Of a stretch of 64,000 nucleotides of DNA, positions 47,611 to 57,103 are shown one piece after another (the first letter of the stretch is position 1; each line of letters starts with the position of its first letter). The notes below the pieces were generated by a model that worked only from the letters and a program-made list of their open reading frames with translations, had not been told where the DNA came from and searched no databases. Source of the DNA: JAJEEA01 sp965243615. Lineage in GTDB: Bacteria > Acidobacteriota > Vicinamibacteria > Vicinamibacterales > UBA8438. A program made the position numbers and the translations under genes. The stretch spans positions 3,658,001 to 3,722,000 of the forward strand of contig CBDEVO010000003.1 in the NCBI GenBank assembly GCA_965243615.1, in the 5' to 3' direction.

Positions 47611-48728
47611 TTCGACACGAGCTGGAGGCTCGCGAGGCCGAGTACCTCGCGCCGTACGCGTCGCGAAGCCGGGAGTCGAAGGGGCGGCTCCGGGCCGAGC
47701 CCGAGGACCCGATCCGGCCCGCGTTCCAGCGCGACCGCGACCGCATCCTGCACAGCAAGGCGTTCCGCCGGCTCAAGCACAAGACCCAGGTGTTCTTCTC
47801 GCCGGCCGGCGACCACTACCGGACGCGCCTCACCCACACCCTCGAGGTCGCCCAGATCGCGCGTACGGTGTCCAAAGTGCTCGGCCTGAACGAGGACCTG
47901 ACCGAGGCCATCGCCCTCGGCCACGATCTGGGCCACACCCCGTTCGGCCACGCCGGCGAAGCCGTCCTGGGCCGGCTGATGCCGGGGGGGTTCAACCACT
48001 ACGGGCACAGCCTGCGGATCGTCGACGTCCTCGAGAGGGACCACCGCGGCCTCAACCTGACGTGGGAGGTGCGGAACGGGATCGCGAAGCACTCGAAGGG
48101 CAGGGACGGCGCGCCCCTCGGCATGGAGCCGCCCCGCCGCGCGGCGACCCTCGAAGGGCAGGTGGCGCGGGTCGCGGACATGATCGCCTACGTGAACCAC
48201 GACATCGACGACGCGGTCCGCGCGGGGGTGCTCGACACGTCCGATCTGCCCGCGGCACCCCTGGAGCGGCTCGGCCGGACCTCGTCCGAGCGCATCGGGG
48301 CGCTGGTATCCGACGTGGTGACCGCGACGCGGGCCACGAGGCCCGACATCGAGCTCCGCATGAGCGCACCGGTCCTCGAAGCGCTGACGGCGTTGCGGGC
48401 GTTCCTGTTCGAGGCGGTGTACGAGAACCGGGTGGCGACGGCCGAGATGGCCAAGGCCTCCGGGATCATCGGCGGGCTCTGGGAGCGGGTGCGTCGGGCG
48501 CCCGAGGCGTTCCTCGACCCCCGCACGCTGGAATCGGACGGGGTCGATGCGGCGGCGCGGGACTTCATTGCGGGAATGACGGACCGCTTCGCCGTGCACC
48601 TGTACAAGCGCCTGTTCATCCCCCGGCCCTGGGTGCCGGGGGACGGCCGGAGGGACGGGGGGCCGGACGGTTCGGGGCGGGGAGATTTTCCCCCTTTGGA
48701 TGTAACGGGAAGGAAACCTTGGTTATAA
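47607..48728 (+). CDS. dgt: Deoxyguanosine triphosphate triphosphohydrolase-like HD protein
   Basis: 373 residues. The HD metal site is visible: RTRLTHTLEVAQIA, then AIALGHDLGHTPFGHAGE, and the later Asp in ADMIAYVNHDIDDAVRAG. This is the dGTPase-like (Dgt) family; members vary in nucleotide preference. The N-terminus (ESKGRLRAEPEDPIRPAFQRDRDRILHSKAFRRLKHKTQVF) is diagnostic. The last 35 residues are disordered and contain a promoter for the next operon. Confidence 0.9.
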   Translation: MIRHELEAREAEYLAPYASRSRESKGRLRAEPEDPIRPAFQRDRDRILHSKAFRRLKHKTQVFFSPAGDHYRTRLTHTLEVAQIARTVSKVLGLNEDLTEAIALGHDLGHTPFGHAGEAVLGRLMPGGFNHYGHSLRIVDVLERDHRGLNLTWEVRNGIAKHSKGRDGAPLGMEPPRRAATLEGQVARVADMIAYVNHDIDDAVRAGVLDTSDLPAAPLERLGRTSSERIGALVSDVVTATRATRPDIELRMSAPVLEALTALRAFLFEAVYENRVATAEMAKASGIIGGLWERVRRAPEAFLDPRTLESDGVDAAARDFIAGMTDRFAVHLYKRLFIPRPWVPGDGRRDGGPDGSGRGDFPPLDVTGRKPWL

Positions 48729-48729
48729 T
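48724..48729 (+). promoter_or_regulatory. -10 box of the DUF177-rpmF-fab operon
   Basis: TATAAT at the end of dgt. No good -35 at normal spacing. It makes an ATG at 48728 (overlapping the -10) unlikely as a start and puts the transcript start at about 48736. Confidence 0.5.
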
Positions 48730-48784
48730 GCTGGATTCGTCCGGCGCCCGGTCCGTGAGCCGGTCACCACCGTGGTCGGAGTCG

Positions 48785-49369
48785 ATGGAGATGGAGCCGA
48801 GGGCGATCGGGGCGGGGGAAGCGGCAACCTCCGCGTACCTCGATCTGCGGGCCATCGAGGGACCGCGGACCGATGTCCGTCGGCGGTTCCCGGCCGGGTC
48901 GCTGACCCCGGACGGGGGCCGGCAGTATCGGGTGCCGGGGGTCGTCTCCCTCGATCTGCTGGTTTCGAAGGGAGGAAGCGACTATCGGCTGTCGGGTCGG
49001 ATCCAGGGCGAGCTGGAGCTCGACTGCGGCCGCTGTCTGGAGCCCTTCCGGCTCGATGCCGGGATCGACGTGGACCTCCTGTATCTGCCGGCCGCCGAGA
49101 ACCGCGGGGACGGCGAGGTTCGCATCGAGGAAGAGGACCTGAGCACCGCGTTCTACCGGGACGAGCAGATCGACCTGAGGCACCTCGTTCAGGAGCAGTT
49201 CCAGCTCGCGTTGCCCATGAAGCCGTTGTGCCGCACGGAGTGCCGGGGGCTCTGCGTGGTGTGCGGGGGCAACCGGAACACGGCGCCCTGTCAATGCGCC
49301 GACGAGTGGAAGGACCCCAGGCTGGCGGGGCTGAAGCGGCTCCTGGAGCACGGGGAGTCCGCGCCGTAG
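48785..49369 (+). CDS. yceD: DUF177/YceD-family protein
   Basis: 194 residues. The C-terminal cysteine set is typical: LDCGRCLEPFRLDAGIDVDLLYLP and PLCRTECRGLCVVCGGN. YceD genes sit in front of rpmF in many bacteria and the protein is linked to 23S rRNA accumulation; exact biochemistry is unsettled. Two ATGs (48785, 48791) compete; the promoter excludes the earlier ATG at 48728. The stop is inside a dispersed repeat head; the protein ends ESAP. Confidence 0.88.
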   Translation: MEMEPRAIGAGEAATSAYLDLRAIEGPRTDVRRRFPAGSLTPDGGRQYRVPGVVSLDLLVSKGGSDYRLSGRIQGELELDCGRCLEPFRLDAGIDVDLLYLPAAENRGDGEVRIEEEDLSTAFYRDEQIDLRHLVQEQFQLALPMKPLCRTECRGLCVVCGGNRNTAPCQCADEWKDPRLAGLKRLLEHGESAP

Positions 49370-49380
49370 ACGGCGCCGAC
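49352..49380. repeat. Dispersed repeat head at the DUF177 stop
   Basis: GAGTCCGCGCCGT-AG-ACGGCGCC. The TAG at 49367-49369 is the DUF177 stop. Only the head is present; rpmF follows after 22 bp. Confidence 0.65.
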
Positions 49381-49391
49381 TCGAGAATCAC

Positions 49392-49574
49392 ATGGCCAAT
49401 CCAAAGCGACGTCATTCCAAGTCACGCACGGCGAAACGCCGCACGCACCAGAACCTGGGCCCGGTCCAGTTGGGCGAGTGCCCGCAGTGCCACGAGCGGA
49501 GGCCGCCGCATCAGGTGTGCCCGTACTGCGGCTACTACCGCGGCCGCCAGGTGCGGCCGGTCAAGGAGGCCTGA
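49392..49574 (+). CDS. rpmF: Ribosomal protein bL32
   Basis: 60 residues, basic: MANPKRRHSKSRTAKRRTHQ, then a zinc ribbon CPQC-CPYC at about 30-33 and 43-46 (C+ form). Complete length. Placement after DUF177 and ahead of fab genes is a common operon. Confidence 0.97.
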   Translation: MANPKRRHSKSRTAKRRTHQNLGPVQLGECPQCHERRPPHQVCPYCGYYRGRQVRPVKEA

Positions 49575-49624
49575 GCCGGCCCGCCTCGCGGTCGCGGTCG
49601 TTCGCCCGTTGTCGAAACCAGTCG

Positions 49625-50554
49625 ATGATCGCTTTCGTATTTCCGGGCCAGGGTTCGCAGCACGTGGGTATGGGGCAGGCGCTCGCCGCGGGGCTCCCCG
49701 AGTGCCGCGAGACGTTCGAGCAGGCCGACGCCGCGCTCGGGGTCGGCATCAGCGGGCTCTGTTTCGAGGGCCCGGCCGAGCGGCTCGTGCTGACCGAGCA
49801 TACCCAGCCGGCGATGCTCACCGTCTCGACGGCGGCGGCGCGCGCGTTGGTGAACCGGGGCGTGCGGCCCGGCTGGCTGGCCGGCCACAGCCTCGGCGAG
49901 TACTCCGCGCACGTGGCGGCGGGCACGCTCTCGTTCGGCGACGCGGTGCGCACGGTCTGCAACCGGGGCCGCTACATGCAGGAGGCGGTGCCGGTGGGCG
50001 ACGGGGCCATGGCGGCGGTGATGGGGCTGGATGCGCCGCTGGTGGAGCAGGCGTGCCGCGAGGCGGCGGGGGAGCAGGTGGTGAGCGCCGCCAACCTCAA
50101 CGCCCCGGGTCAGGTCGTCATCGCCGGCGCGGCCGAGGCGGTGCGGCGGGCGGGTGACCGGGCCAGGGCGCTCGGCGCGAGACGCGTTCGCGCCCTGCCG
50201 GTCAGCGCCCCCTTTCACTGCGCGCTGATGCGGCCGGCCCAGGATCGGCTCGAACGGGACCTGCGGGCGCTCGTGGTCTCCGACCCGGCCGTCCCGGTGG
50301 TGGCCAACCTGGACGCGGAGCCGAAGCGTGACGCCGCCGCCGCGGTCTCCGCCCTCGTGGACCAGGTGACGGCGCCGGTCCGGTGGGAGCAGGTCGTCCG
50401 GCGCCTTGCGTCGGAAGGGGTCGACACGTATGTTGAGGTGGGTCCGGGCACCGTGTTGAGCGGCCTCATCAAGCGGATCGACGGGGGCGCGCGCCTGTTG
50501 TCGGTCGCGGATCCGGACGGCGTCGATCGGGCGGTGGCGGCCCTGGCGGCGTGA
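49625..50554 (+). CDS. fabD: Malonyl-CoA:ACP transacylase
   Basis: Loads malonyl groups on ACP for fatty acid synthesis. 309 residues with FVFPGQGSQHVGMG at the start, active Ser in GHSLGEYSAHVAAG, and the catalytic His in PVSAPFHCALM. plsX and fabH, often between rpmF and fabD, are not here. The stop overlaps fabG (GTGA). Confidence 0.96.
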   Translation: MIAFVFPGQGSQHVGMGQALAAGLPECRETFEQADAALGVGISGLCFEGPAERLVLTEHTQPAMLTVSTAAARALVNRGVRPGWLAGHSLGEYSAHVAAGTLSFGDAVRTVCNRGRYMQEAVPVGDGAMAAVMGLDAPLVEQACREAAGEQVVSAANLNAPGQVVIAGAAEAVRRAGDRARALGARRVRALPVSAPFHCALMRPAQDRLERDLRALVVSDPAVPVVANLDAEPKRDAAAAVSALVDQVTAPVRWEQVVRRLASEGVDTYVEVGPGTVLSGLIKRIDGGARLLSVADPDGVDRAVAALAA

Positions 50555-51309
50555 CCGGTAGCGCCATGTCCGGCCCCCTCGCGGATCGGGTCGCCATCGT
50601 GACCGGCGCCTCGCGCGGCATCGGCCGCGCGGCGGCGCGGCGGCTCGCGGCGGCCGGGGCGGTGGTGGTGGCGGCGGCGCGCGGCGACCATGCCGAGGCG
50701 GTCGCGGGGGAGATCCGCGGCGCCGGCGGCCGGTCGGTCGCGGTGAGCGCCGACGTCACCGACCCGCGGCGCATCGACGCCATGGTCCGGACCGCGCTCG
50801 ACGAGTACGGCCGCGTCGACGTGCTGGTCAACAACGCGGGCATCGTGCGCGATCGGCTCGCGCTGCGGATGTCCGCGGCCGACTGGGACGCGGTGCTCGC
50901 CACGAACCTGACGGCGGCGTTCAACTGTGCTCGCGCGGTGTTGCGGCCCATGATCAGGCAACGCGGCGGCCGCATCATCAACGTGGGCTCGGTGGTAGGT
51001 CGGATGGGCAACCCCGGGCAGGCCAACTACGCGGCGTCCAAGGCGGGTCTGGAGGGGTTCTCGAGGGCGCTGGCGCGGGAGGTCGCCTCGCGCGGGATCA
51101 CCGTGAACGTGGTGGCCCCCGGCATGATCGACACCGACATGACGGCAGAGCTCGACGAGTCGGCGCAGGCGGCGATGCTCGCGCAGATACCGATGGGCCG
51201 GCTGGGGACGACCGAGGACGTCGCGGGCGCCATCGGCTTTCTGGCGTCCGACGAGGCCGCGTACGTGACGGGGCACGTGCTCGCGGTGAACGGTGGAATG
51301 TACATGTAG
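50551..51309 (+). CDS. fabG: 3-oxoacyl-ACP reductase
   Basis: 252 residues, SDR fold. GASRGIGRAAARRL (NADP loop), LVNNAGIVRDRLALRM, the catalytic Ser in INVGSVVGRMGN and YAASKAG (Tyr, Lys), C-terminal end VLAVNGGMYM. GTG start overlapping fabD; an ATG 15 bases later is possible. Second reductive step of each elongation cycle. Confidence 0.96.
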   Translation: MTGSAMSGPLADRVAIVTGASRGIGRAAARRLAAAGAVVVAAARGDHAEAVAGEIRGAGGRSVAVSADVTDPRRIDAMVRTALDEYGRVDVLVNNAGIVRDRLALRMSAADWDAVLATNLTAAFNCARAVLRPMIRQRGGRIINVGSVVGRMGNPGQANYAASKAGLEGFSRALAREVASRGITVNVVAPGMIDTDMTAELDESAQAAMLAQIPMGRLGTTEDVAGAIGFLASDEAAYVTGHVLAVNGGMYM

Positions 51310-51320
51310 GAGGCGAGTGA

Positions 51321-51560
51321 ATGGCGGTTGCTGAAAAAGTGAAGGGCATCATCGTGGAGCAGCTCGGTGTCGACGAGGAAGAGGTGACGTCCGATGCGTC
51401 GTTCGTGGACGATCTCGGGGCCGACTCGCTCGACACGGTGGAGCTCGTGATGGCGTTCGAAGAAGAGTTCGGCCTCGAGATTCCCGACGAGGACGCGGAG
51501 AAGATCACCCGCGTCAAGGAGGCCGTCGAGTACATCGAGGCGCACTCGAAGAAGAAGTAG
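51321..51560 (+). CDS. acpP: Acyl carrier protein
   Basis: 79 residues, acidic, with the phosphopantetheine serine in LGADSLDTVEL (about residue 38). The ATG follows fabG by 11 bp. Confidence 0.98.
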   Translation: MAVAEKVKGIIVEQLGVDEEEVTSDASFVDDLGADSLDTVELVMAFEEEFGLEIPDEDAEKITRVKEAVEYIEAHSKKK

Positions 51561-51582
51561 GGCGGCCCGGACGGGAGTGACT

Positions 51583-52833
51583 GTGAGCAGGCGGGTTGTG
51601 GTGACGGGCGTCGGCCTCGTGTCGCCGCTCGGTATCGGAACGTCGGCGACCTGGGAAGCGCTGTGCGAGGGCCGGAGCGGTATCGGCCCGATCACGAAGT
51701 TCGACGCTTCCGGCTATGCGGCGCGCATCGCCGGCGAGGTGCAGGACTTCGATCCGCTCGCCTTCATCTCCAGGAAGGACGTCAAGAAGATGGACGTCTT
51801 CATCCAGTACGCCATCGCCGCCGCGGACTTTGCGCGCGCCGATGCGCAACTGGAGGTGACGCCGGACGTCGCGCCCCGCGTGGGCGTGTACATCGCGTCC
51901 GGCATCGGCGGGTTCAGCACCATCGAGCGCGAGCATCACGCGCTGATCAAGGGCGGACCGCGCAAGATCTCGCCGTTCTTCATCCCCGCCGCGATCATCA
52001 ACCTGGCCGCCGGTCAGGTCTCCATCCGCCTCGGCGCGAAGGGACCCAACTCGGCGACCTGCACCGCCTGCTCGGCGTCGGCGCATGCCGTCGGCGACGC
52101 CTTCGAGACGATCCTGCGGGGCGATGCGGACGTCATGGTCGCGGGCGGGTCCGAGGCGGCGATCACCCCGATGGGCGTCGGCGGGTTCGCGGCGATGCGC
52201 GCCCTGTCGACCCGCAACGACGAGCCGACCCGCGCCTGCCGTCCCTTCGACCGCGAACGCGACGGGTTCATCATCGGCGAGGGCGCCGGCGTCGTCATCC
52301 TCGAGGAGCGCGAGCGGGCCCTGGCGCGCGGGGCGCCGGTGTACGCGGAGCTCGTCGGCTACGGCATGTCCGCGGACGCGCATCACGTCACCGCCCCCGC
52401 CGAGGACGGGGACGGCGCCTTCCGCGTGATGAAGGCGGCGGTCGAGCAGGCGGGCATCGCGCCGGAGGCGGTCGACTACATCAATGCGCACGGGACCTCC
52501 ACGCCGTTCAACGACCGCATCGAGACGCTGGCCATCAAGCGGTGCTTCGGGGACCATGCCCGCCGTCTCGCGGTCTCGTCGACGAAGTCGATGACCGGCC
52601 ACCTGCTCGGGGCGGCGGGCGGGGTCGAGGCCGGGATCATGGCGTTGACGGTGCGCGAGCAGATCCTCCCGCCGACCATCAACCTCGAGAACCCCGACCC
52701 CGACTGCGACCTCGACTACGTCCCCAACGTGAAGCGGTCGGCGACGCTCGAGTACGGCCTGTCGAACTCGTTCGGGTTCGGCGGGACCAACGCCTCCCTG
52801 CTGTTTCGACGCCACCATGAGTCTGCGCCGTAG
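51583..52833 (+). CDS. fabF: 3-oxoacyl-ACP synthase II
   Basis: 416 residues, condensing enzyme. Cys-His-His triad visible in CTACSASAHAVGDAF, NAHGTSTPFNDRIET and STKSMTGHLLGAAGG; end SFGFGGTNASLLF. A GTG at 51583 (GGGAG five bases upstream) was preferred to a GTG six bases earlier. The stop TAG and the last four residues (ESAP) are encoded by a dispersed repeat. Confidence 0.96.
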   Translation: MSRRVVVTGVGLVSPLGIGTSATWEALCEGRSGIGPITKFDASGYAARIAGEVQDFDPLAFISRKDVKKMDVFIQYAIAAADFARADAQLEVTPDVAPRVGVYIASGIGGFSTIEREHHALIKGGPRKISPFFIPAAIINLAAGQVSIRLGAKGPNSATCTACSASAHAVGDAFETILRGDADVMVAGGSEAAITPMGVGGFAAMRALSTRNDEPTRACRPFDRERDGFIIGEGAGVVILEERERALARGAPVYAELVGYGMSADAHHVTAPAEDGDGAFRVMKAAVEQAGIAPEAVDYINAHGTSTPFNDRIETLAIKRCFGDHARRLAVSSTKSMTGHLLGAAGGVEAGIMALTVREQILPPTINLENPDPDCDLDYVPNVKRSATLEYGLSNSFGFGGTNASLLFRRHHESAP

Positions 52834-52918
52834 AACGGTGCCGCCTCCGGGGGAGGCGCAGGCTCACTGGAGGGCTGGTTGGCCCGCCAAGCGGAGCCGA
52901 AGGCGACGATGGCCGGGC
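52818..52918. repeat. Dispersed repeat, full copy at fabF stop
   Basis: Head GAGTCTGCGCCGT-AGA-ACGGTGC with TAG in the loop (52831-52833, fabF stop), a GCCTCC/GGAGGC hairpin, middle CTGGAGGGCTGGTTGG, tail CGGAGCCGAAGGCGACGATGG. It fills the gap to etfB. Confidence 0.75.
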
Positions 52919-52963
52919 CATGCATGACGCGGCGGACCGGGGCCGCGCGATGACGAGGAAGGA

Positions 52964-53725
52964 ATGAAGATCGCCGTCTGCGTGAAGCAGGTCGTGACTC
53001 GCGAGTGGCCGTTGCGCGTCGACGAGGCCCGCACCTGGGTCCAGGATCGGGACGCCAGCTTCGAGATGAACGAGCCCGACGCCTACGCCCTCGAGGAGGC
53101 CCTGCGCCTGAAGGAGCGGCACGGCGGCGAGGTCGTGGTCTGCTCGGCCGGGCCCGCGCGGGCCGCCCAGGTGGTCCGGGAGGCGCTGGCCCGCGGCGCC
53201 GACCGGGCGATACGGGTCGAGGGCGACGGCCTCGCCGCCGCCGACGCGTCCATGGTCGCCGGGGCCCTTGCCGCCGCCATCCGCGACGAGGGGTTCGACC
53301 TTGTGCTGACCGGCCTGCAGTCGGACGACCAGGGGTTCGCCCAGACGGGGGTCGTCCTCGCCGAGCTGCTCGGCATCCCCCACGCCACCATCATCATGGA
53401 GGTGCAGGTTGCCGATGGGCGCCTGCGGGTGAAGCGCGAGCTCGAAGGCGGGTGGTTCCAGTGGGTCTCGATGCCCACGCCGGCGCTCCTGACGATTCAG
53501 AGCGGTATCAACCAGCTTCGCTACGCCACCCTCAAGGGCATCATGGCCGCGAAGCGGAAGGAGGTCCGCGTGGTCGAGGCGGCCGCCGATCTCGCGCCGG
53601 GTCAGGAGATTCTCGAGATTCGGGTGCCCGAGAAGACCAAGCAGACGCGGATGATCGACGGATCCCCGGCCGACGCGGCGGCGGAGCTGGTCAAGGCGCT
53701 GCGGGAAGAAGCGCGGGTGATCTGA
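52964..53725 (+). CDS. etfB: Electron transfer flavoprotein, beta subunit
   Basis: 253 residues. MKIAVCVKQVV, NEPDAYALEEALRLKERHGGEVVV, and LVLTGLQSDDQGFAQTGVVLAELLG, conserved in EtfB. Part of the heterodimer taking electrons from acyl-CoA dehydrogenases. Followed by etfA after 23 bp. AGGAAGGA precedes the ATG. Confidence 0.96.
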   Translation: MKIAVCVKQVVTREWPLRVDEARTWVQDRDASFEMNEPDAYALEEALRLKERHGGEVVVCSAGPARAAQVVREALARGADRAIRVEGDGLAAADASMVAGALAAAIRDEGFDLVLTGLQSDDQGFAQTGVVLAELLGIPHATIIMEVQVADGRLRVKRELEGGWFQWVSMPTPALLTIQSGINQLRYATLKGIMAAKRKEVRVVEAAADLAPGQEILEIRVPEKTKQTRMIDGSPADAAAELVKALREEARVI

Positions 53726-53748
53726 CCCCGCGAAGTGAGCGTGCGGAC

Positions 53749-54708
53749 ATGGTGCTGGTTATCGCGGAGCAACGAGACGGCGTCCTGAACAACGCGAGCT
53801 GGGAGGCGCTGGTCGCCGCCCAGCAGGTCGGCCAACCGGTGCGCGTCGCCGTCGCCGGCGGGGAGCCGGGCGCGGTGGCGGCCGAGCTGGCCGCGGCCGA
53901 GGTCGAGTCGGTCCTCGCCGTCGGCCATCCCGAGCTCGGGTCGTACACCCCCGACGGCTTCGTGGCCGCGTTCGCGGCGGTGGTGGCCGACGCCGCTCCC
54001 GACCTGGTCTTCCTGGCCCATACCTATCAGACCCGCGAGTTCGCCCCGAGGCTCGCGGCCCGGCTCCGCCGGTCGCTGGTCGCCGACTGCGTCGGCATCA
54101 GGCCGCGGGACGGCCGCCTCGCGTTCGTGCGTCCGATGTTCCAGGGGAAGTTCGTGGCCGACGTCGCGCCCACCGGCCCCGCGCCGCACTTCGTCAGCTT
54201 CCAGATCGGCGCATTCCGGCCCGACGCGCTGAAGCGGGGACCGGCCCCGGCGCCGGTCGCCGGGTTCCCGCTGACCCTGGAGTCCGGCACCATACGGCAG
54301 TCGGTGGAGGCCCCGTTCCAGGAGGCGAAGCAGGCCGTCGACCTCACGCAGGCCGATCGCATCGTCGCCGTCGGACGCGGCATCAAGGCCCGGGAGCACA
54401 TCGACCTCGTCGAGTCCCTCGCGGCCGCCCTCGGGGCCGAGGTCGCGGCGTCGCGGCCCATCTGCGATTCCGGCTGGCTGCCGATGGACCGCCAGATCGG
54501 CAGCTCGGGCCAGACCGTCGCCCCCAAGCTCTATCTCGCCCTGGGCATCTCCGGCGCCATCCAGCACCTGGTGGGCATGAAGGGCTCACGCACCATCGTG
54601 GCCGTGAACAAGGACGCCGAGGCGCCCATCTTCGAAGTTGCCGACTACGGCATCGTCGGTGACCTCTTCGACGTCGTGCCCGCGATAATCGCCGCCCTCG
54701 ACGCCTGA
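53749..54708 (+). CDS. etfA: Electron transfer flavoprotein, alpha subunit
   Basis: 319 residues. The FAD-binding C-terminal domain is clear: RPICDSGWLPMDRQIGSSGQTVAPKLYLALGISGAIQHLVGMKGS and VAVNKDAEAPIFEVADYGIVGD. N-terminal half is less conserved. TGATG overlap with the following oxidoreductase gene. Confidence 0.96.
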   Translation: MVLVIAEQRDGVLNNASWEALVAAQQVGQPVRVAVAGGEPGAVAAELAAAEVESVLAVGHPELGSYTPDGFVAAFAAVVADAAPDLVFLAHTYQTREFAPRLAARLRRSLVADCVGIRPRDGRLAFVRPMFQGKFVADVAPTGPAPHFVSFQIGAFRPDALKRGPAPAPVAGFPLTLESGTIRQSVEAPFQEAKQAVDLTQADRIVAVGRGIKAREHIDLVESLAAALGAEVAASRPICDSGWLPMDRQIGSSGQTVAPKLYLALGISGAIQHLVGMKGSRTIVAVNKDAEAPIFEVADYGIVGDLFDVVPAIIAALDA

Positions 54709-56372
54709 TGGAACGCGAAACCCTCGACGTCGACGTCCTGATCGTCGGCGGTGGTCCGGCCGGCATGTCGGCCGCCATCCGACTTGCCGCCCTCCAGCGG
54801 CAGGAGGGCGGCGAGCCCCTCGCCGTCGCGGTCCTCGAGAAGTCTCGCCAGAGCGGCTCGCACATGCTGTCGGGGGCGGTGCTCGACCCGTCGGGCCTCG
54901 ACGCCCTGCTGCCGGACTGGAAGGAGCGGGGGGCGCCGGTCGAGACGCCGGTGCGGGAGGACCGCATCTACTACCTGACCGCGAAGTCGCGGCTCCGGGC
55001 GCCGATTACCCCGCCGCCCCTGCGCAACCACGGGAACTACGTCATCTCCCTCAACCGCTTCGTCCGGTGGCTCGCCGAGCAGGCGGAGGCGGAGGGCGTC
55101 GACATCTTCACGGGGTTCGCGGGAACGGAGGTGCTGCACGACGGCGATCGGGTGGTCGGGGTGAGGACCGGCGACCGCGGCGTCGACAAGGAGGGCCGGC
55201 CGAAGGGGGCCTTCGAGCCGGGGGTCGACATCAGGGCCGCCGTCACCATCTTCGCCGACGGCGTCCGGGGCAACCTCACCAAGAGCCTCGTCCGCCGGCA
55301 CGGGCTCGACACCGGATCGCCGCAGACGTACGCCATCGGCATCAAGGAGCTCTGGCAGGTTCCGCCGGAGCGGGAGGCGCCGGGCACCGTCGTTCACACG
55401 CTCGGATACCCGCTGCGGCACGAGGAGTTCGGCGGCGGCTTCATCTACGTGCTGCCGGAGGGGCGCGTCGCGATCGGGCTGGTGGTGGGGCTCGACTACC
55501 GGGATCCGCGCTTCGATCCCCACATGGCGTTCCAGCGGTTCAAGCAGCATCCCCTCGTGGCCGGCCTGCTCGCGGGCGGAGAGATGACCCGCTACGGTGC
55601 CAAGGCGCTGCCGGAGGGCGGCTGGTACGCCATTCCGCGGTGCCACCTCCACGGGGCCCTGATCGTCGGCGACGCCGCCGGGTTCCTCAACTCCATGCGG
55701 CTGAAGGGCATCCACCTCGCGATGCACAGCGGCATCCACGCCGCCGACGCCGCCTTCGCGGCGGTGCGGGCCGGCGACGTGTCGGCCGCGCAGCTCGTCA
55801 GGTATCGGGAGCTCATCAACCACGGCGGCATCCGAAGAGAGCTCTACCCGGTCCGCAACGTGCACCAGGCGTTCGGGGCGGGACTGGCGGCGGGAACCGC
55901 CTACGCGGGGCTGGCTTGGCTGACGGGCGGCCGGTGGCCGGCGCGGCCGCTGGCGAGCGAGCCCGGCCACGAGCGGCTGGCGTCGCTGTCGGACTACTAT
56001 CCCGGCGGCCCCGCCGACCCCGATACCCCGAGCAACGCCGTCAAGGTGGACCGCGCGCTGACCTTCGACAAGCTCACCAACGTGCACTACTCCGGGACCC
56101 GCCACGAGGAGGACCAGCCGGCCCATCTGCTGGTGCGGGACACCGATGTCTGCCGCACCCGCTGCCGCGAGGAGTACGGCAACCCGTGCGTGCGCTTCTG
56201 TCCCGCCAACGTCTACGAGATGGTCGACGACGGGACGGGCAACGGCCGCCGGTTGCAGATCAACGCCTCGAACTGCGTCCACTGCAAGACCTGCGACATC
56301 ATGGACCCCTACCAGATCATCGACTGGGTGCCCCCGGAGGGCGGCGGCGGACCCGAGTACGAAGGGATGTAG
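54708..56372 (+). CDS. ETF:quinone oxidoreductase
   Basis: Passes electrons from ETF to membrane quinone, here most likely menaquinone. 554 residues: N-terminal FAD loop VDVLIVGGGPAGMSAAIRLA (about 8-27), GSHMLSGAVLDP, membrane-dipping region, and a 4Fe-4S domain with CRTRCREEYGNPCVRFCPANVYE and CVHCKTCDIMDPYQIIDWVPPEGGGG. Complete. A single transcript with etfB and etfA is likely. Confidence 0.96.
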   Translation: MERETLDVDVLIVGGGPAGMSAAIRLAALQRQEGGEPLAVAVLEKSRQSGSHMLSGAVLDPSGLDALLPDWKERGAPVETPVREDRIYYLTAKSRLRAPITPPPLRNHGNYVISLNRFVRWLAEQAEAEGVDIFTGFAGTEVLHDGDRVVGVRTGDRGVDKEGRPKGAFEPGVDIRAAVTIFADGVRGNLTKSLVRRHGLDTGSPQTYAIGIKELWQVPPEREAPGTVVHTLGYPLRHEEFGGGFIYVLPEGRVAIGLVVGLDYRDPRFDPHMAFQRFKQHPLVAGLLAGGEMTRYGAKALPEGGWYAIPRCHLHGALIVGDAAGFLNSMRLKGIHLAMHSGIHAADAAFAAVRAGDVSAAQLVRYRELINHGGIRRELYPVRNVHQAFGAGLAAGTAYAGLAWLTGGRWPARPLASEPGHERLASLSDYYPGGPADPDTPSNAVKVDRALTFDKLTNVHYSGTRHEEDQPAHLLVRDTDVCRTRCREEYGNPCVRFCPANVYEMVDDGTGNGRRLQINASNCVHCKTCDIMDPYQIIDWVPPEGGGGPEYEGM

Positions 56373-56373
56373 C

Positions 56374-57063
56374 GTGGGCGCAGGCCCGGGCGCGGCCTCC
56401 ACCTCCCTCACGGCCTGGCAGCTCGCGCAGGCCCGGGCCATCGCCGGGGTCGGCGCCCCCCTCATCGGGCTGCTCTGCCGCACCCTCCGCTGGCGCGTCG
56501 AGGGCATGGAGCACTACGACGCCATCGCGGCGCGCGGCCGCGAGCCCATCTTCGCGTTCTGGCACGGGCGCATTCTGCCCGCGACGTACTTCTGGCGCGG
56601 TCGCGGCATCGTGGTCATGACCAGCCGGAACTTCGACGGCGAGTGGATCGCCCGCATCATCCGTCGCTTCGGCTACGGCACCGCCCGCGGCTCGACCTCC
56701 CGCGGCGCCCGGCGCGCCCTGATCCAGCTCAAGCGCGACGTCGCGGCGGGGCGCCCCGCCGCGTTCACCGTCGACGGCCCGCGAGGGCCGGCGCGCCGCG
56801 TGCAGCCCGGCGCGGTGTGGCTCGCCGGGGTGACCGGCAGTCCCATCCTGCCCTTCCACATCGAGGCCGAGCGTCACTGGTCGGCGTCGAGCTGGGACCG
56901 GACCCAGATTCCCCGGCCGTTCAGCTCGATGGCGGTGGCCATCGGGGCCCCGTTCGACGTGCCCGACCCCTCGGAGGACGGCGTGGTCGAGGCGCATCGG
57001 GCCGCCCTCGAGCAGTTGCTCGCGTCGCTGGCCGACCGGGCGGCGGAGATGCTGCGCGGGTAG
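56374..57063 (+). CDS. DUF374 lysophospholipid-type acyltransferase
   Basis: 229 residues. FAFWHGRILPATYFWRGRGIVVMTSRNFDGEWIARII and DGPRGPARRVQPGAVWLA match the DUF374 family, related to lipid A (LpxL) acyltransferases. Substrate unknown; lipid A late acylation is a fair guess given the lpx genes. GTG start 1 bp after ETF-QO. Confidence 0.85.
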   Translation: MGAGPGAASTSLTAWQLAQARAIAGVGAPLIGLLCRTLRWRVEGMEHYDAIAARGREPIFAFWHGRILPATYFWRGRGIVVMTSRNFDGEWIARIIRRFGYGTARGSTSRGARRALIQLKRDVAAGRPAAFTVDGPRGPARRVQPGAVWLAGVTGSPILPFHIEAERHWSASSWDRTQIPRPFSSMAVAIGAPFDVPDPSEDGVVEAHRAALEQLLASLADRAAEMLRG

Positions 57064-57103
57064 GGGCGCCGGCGCATCGCCGTGGCCGCTTGATCGGCGG
57101 CCT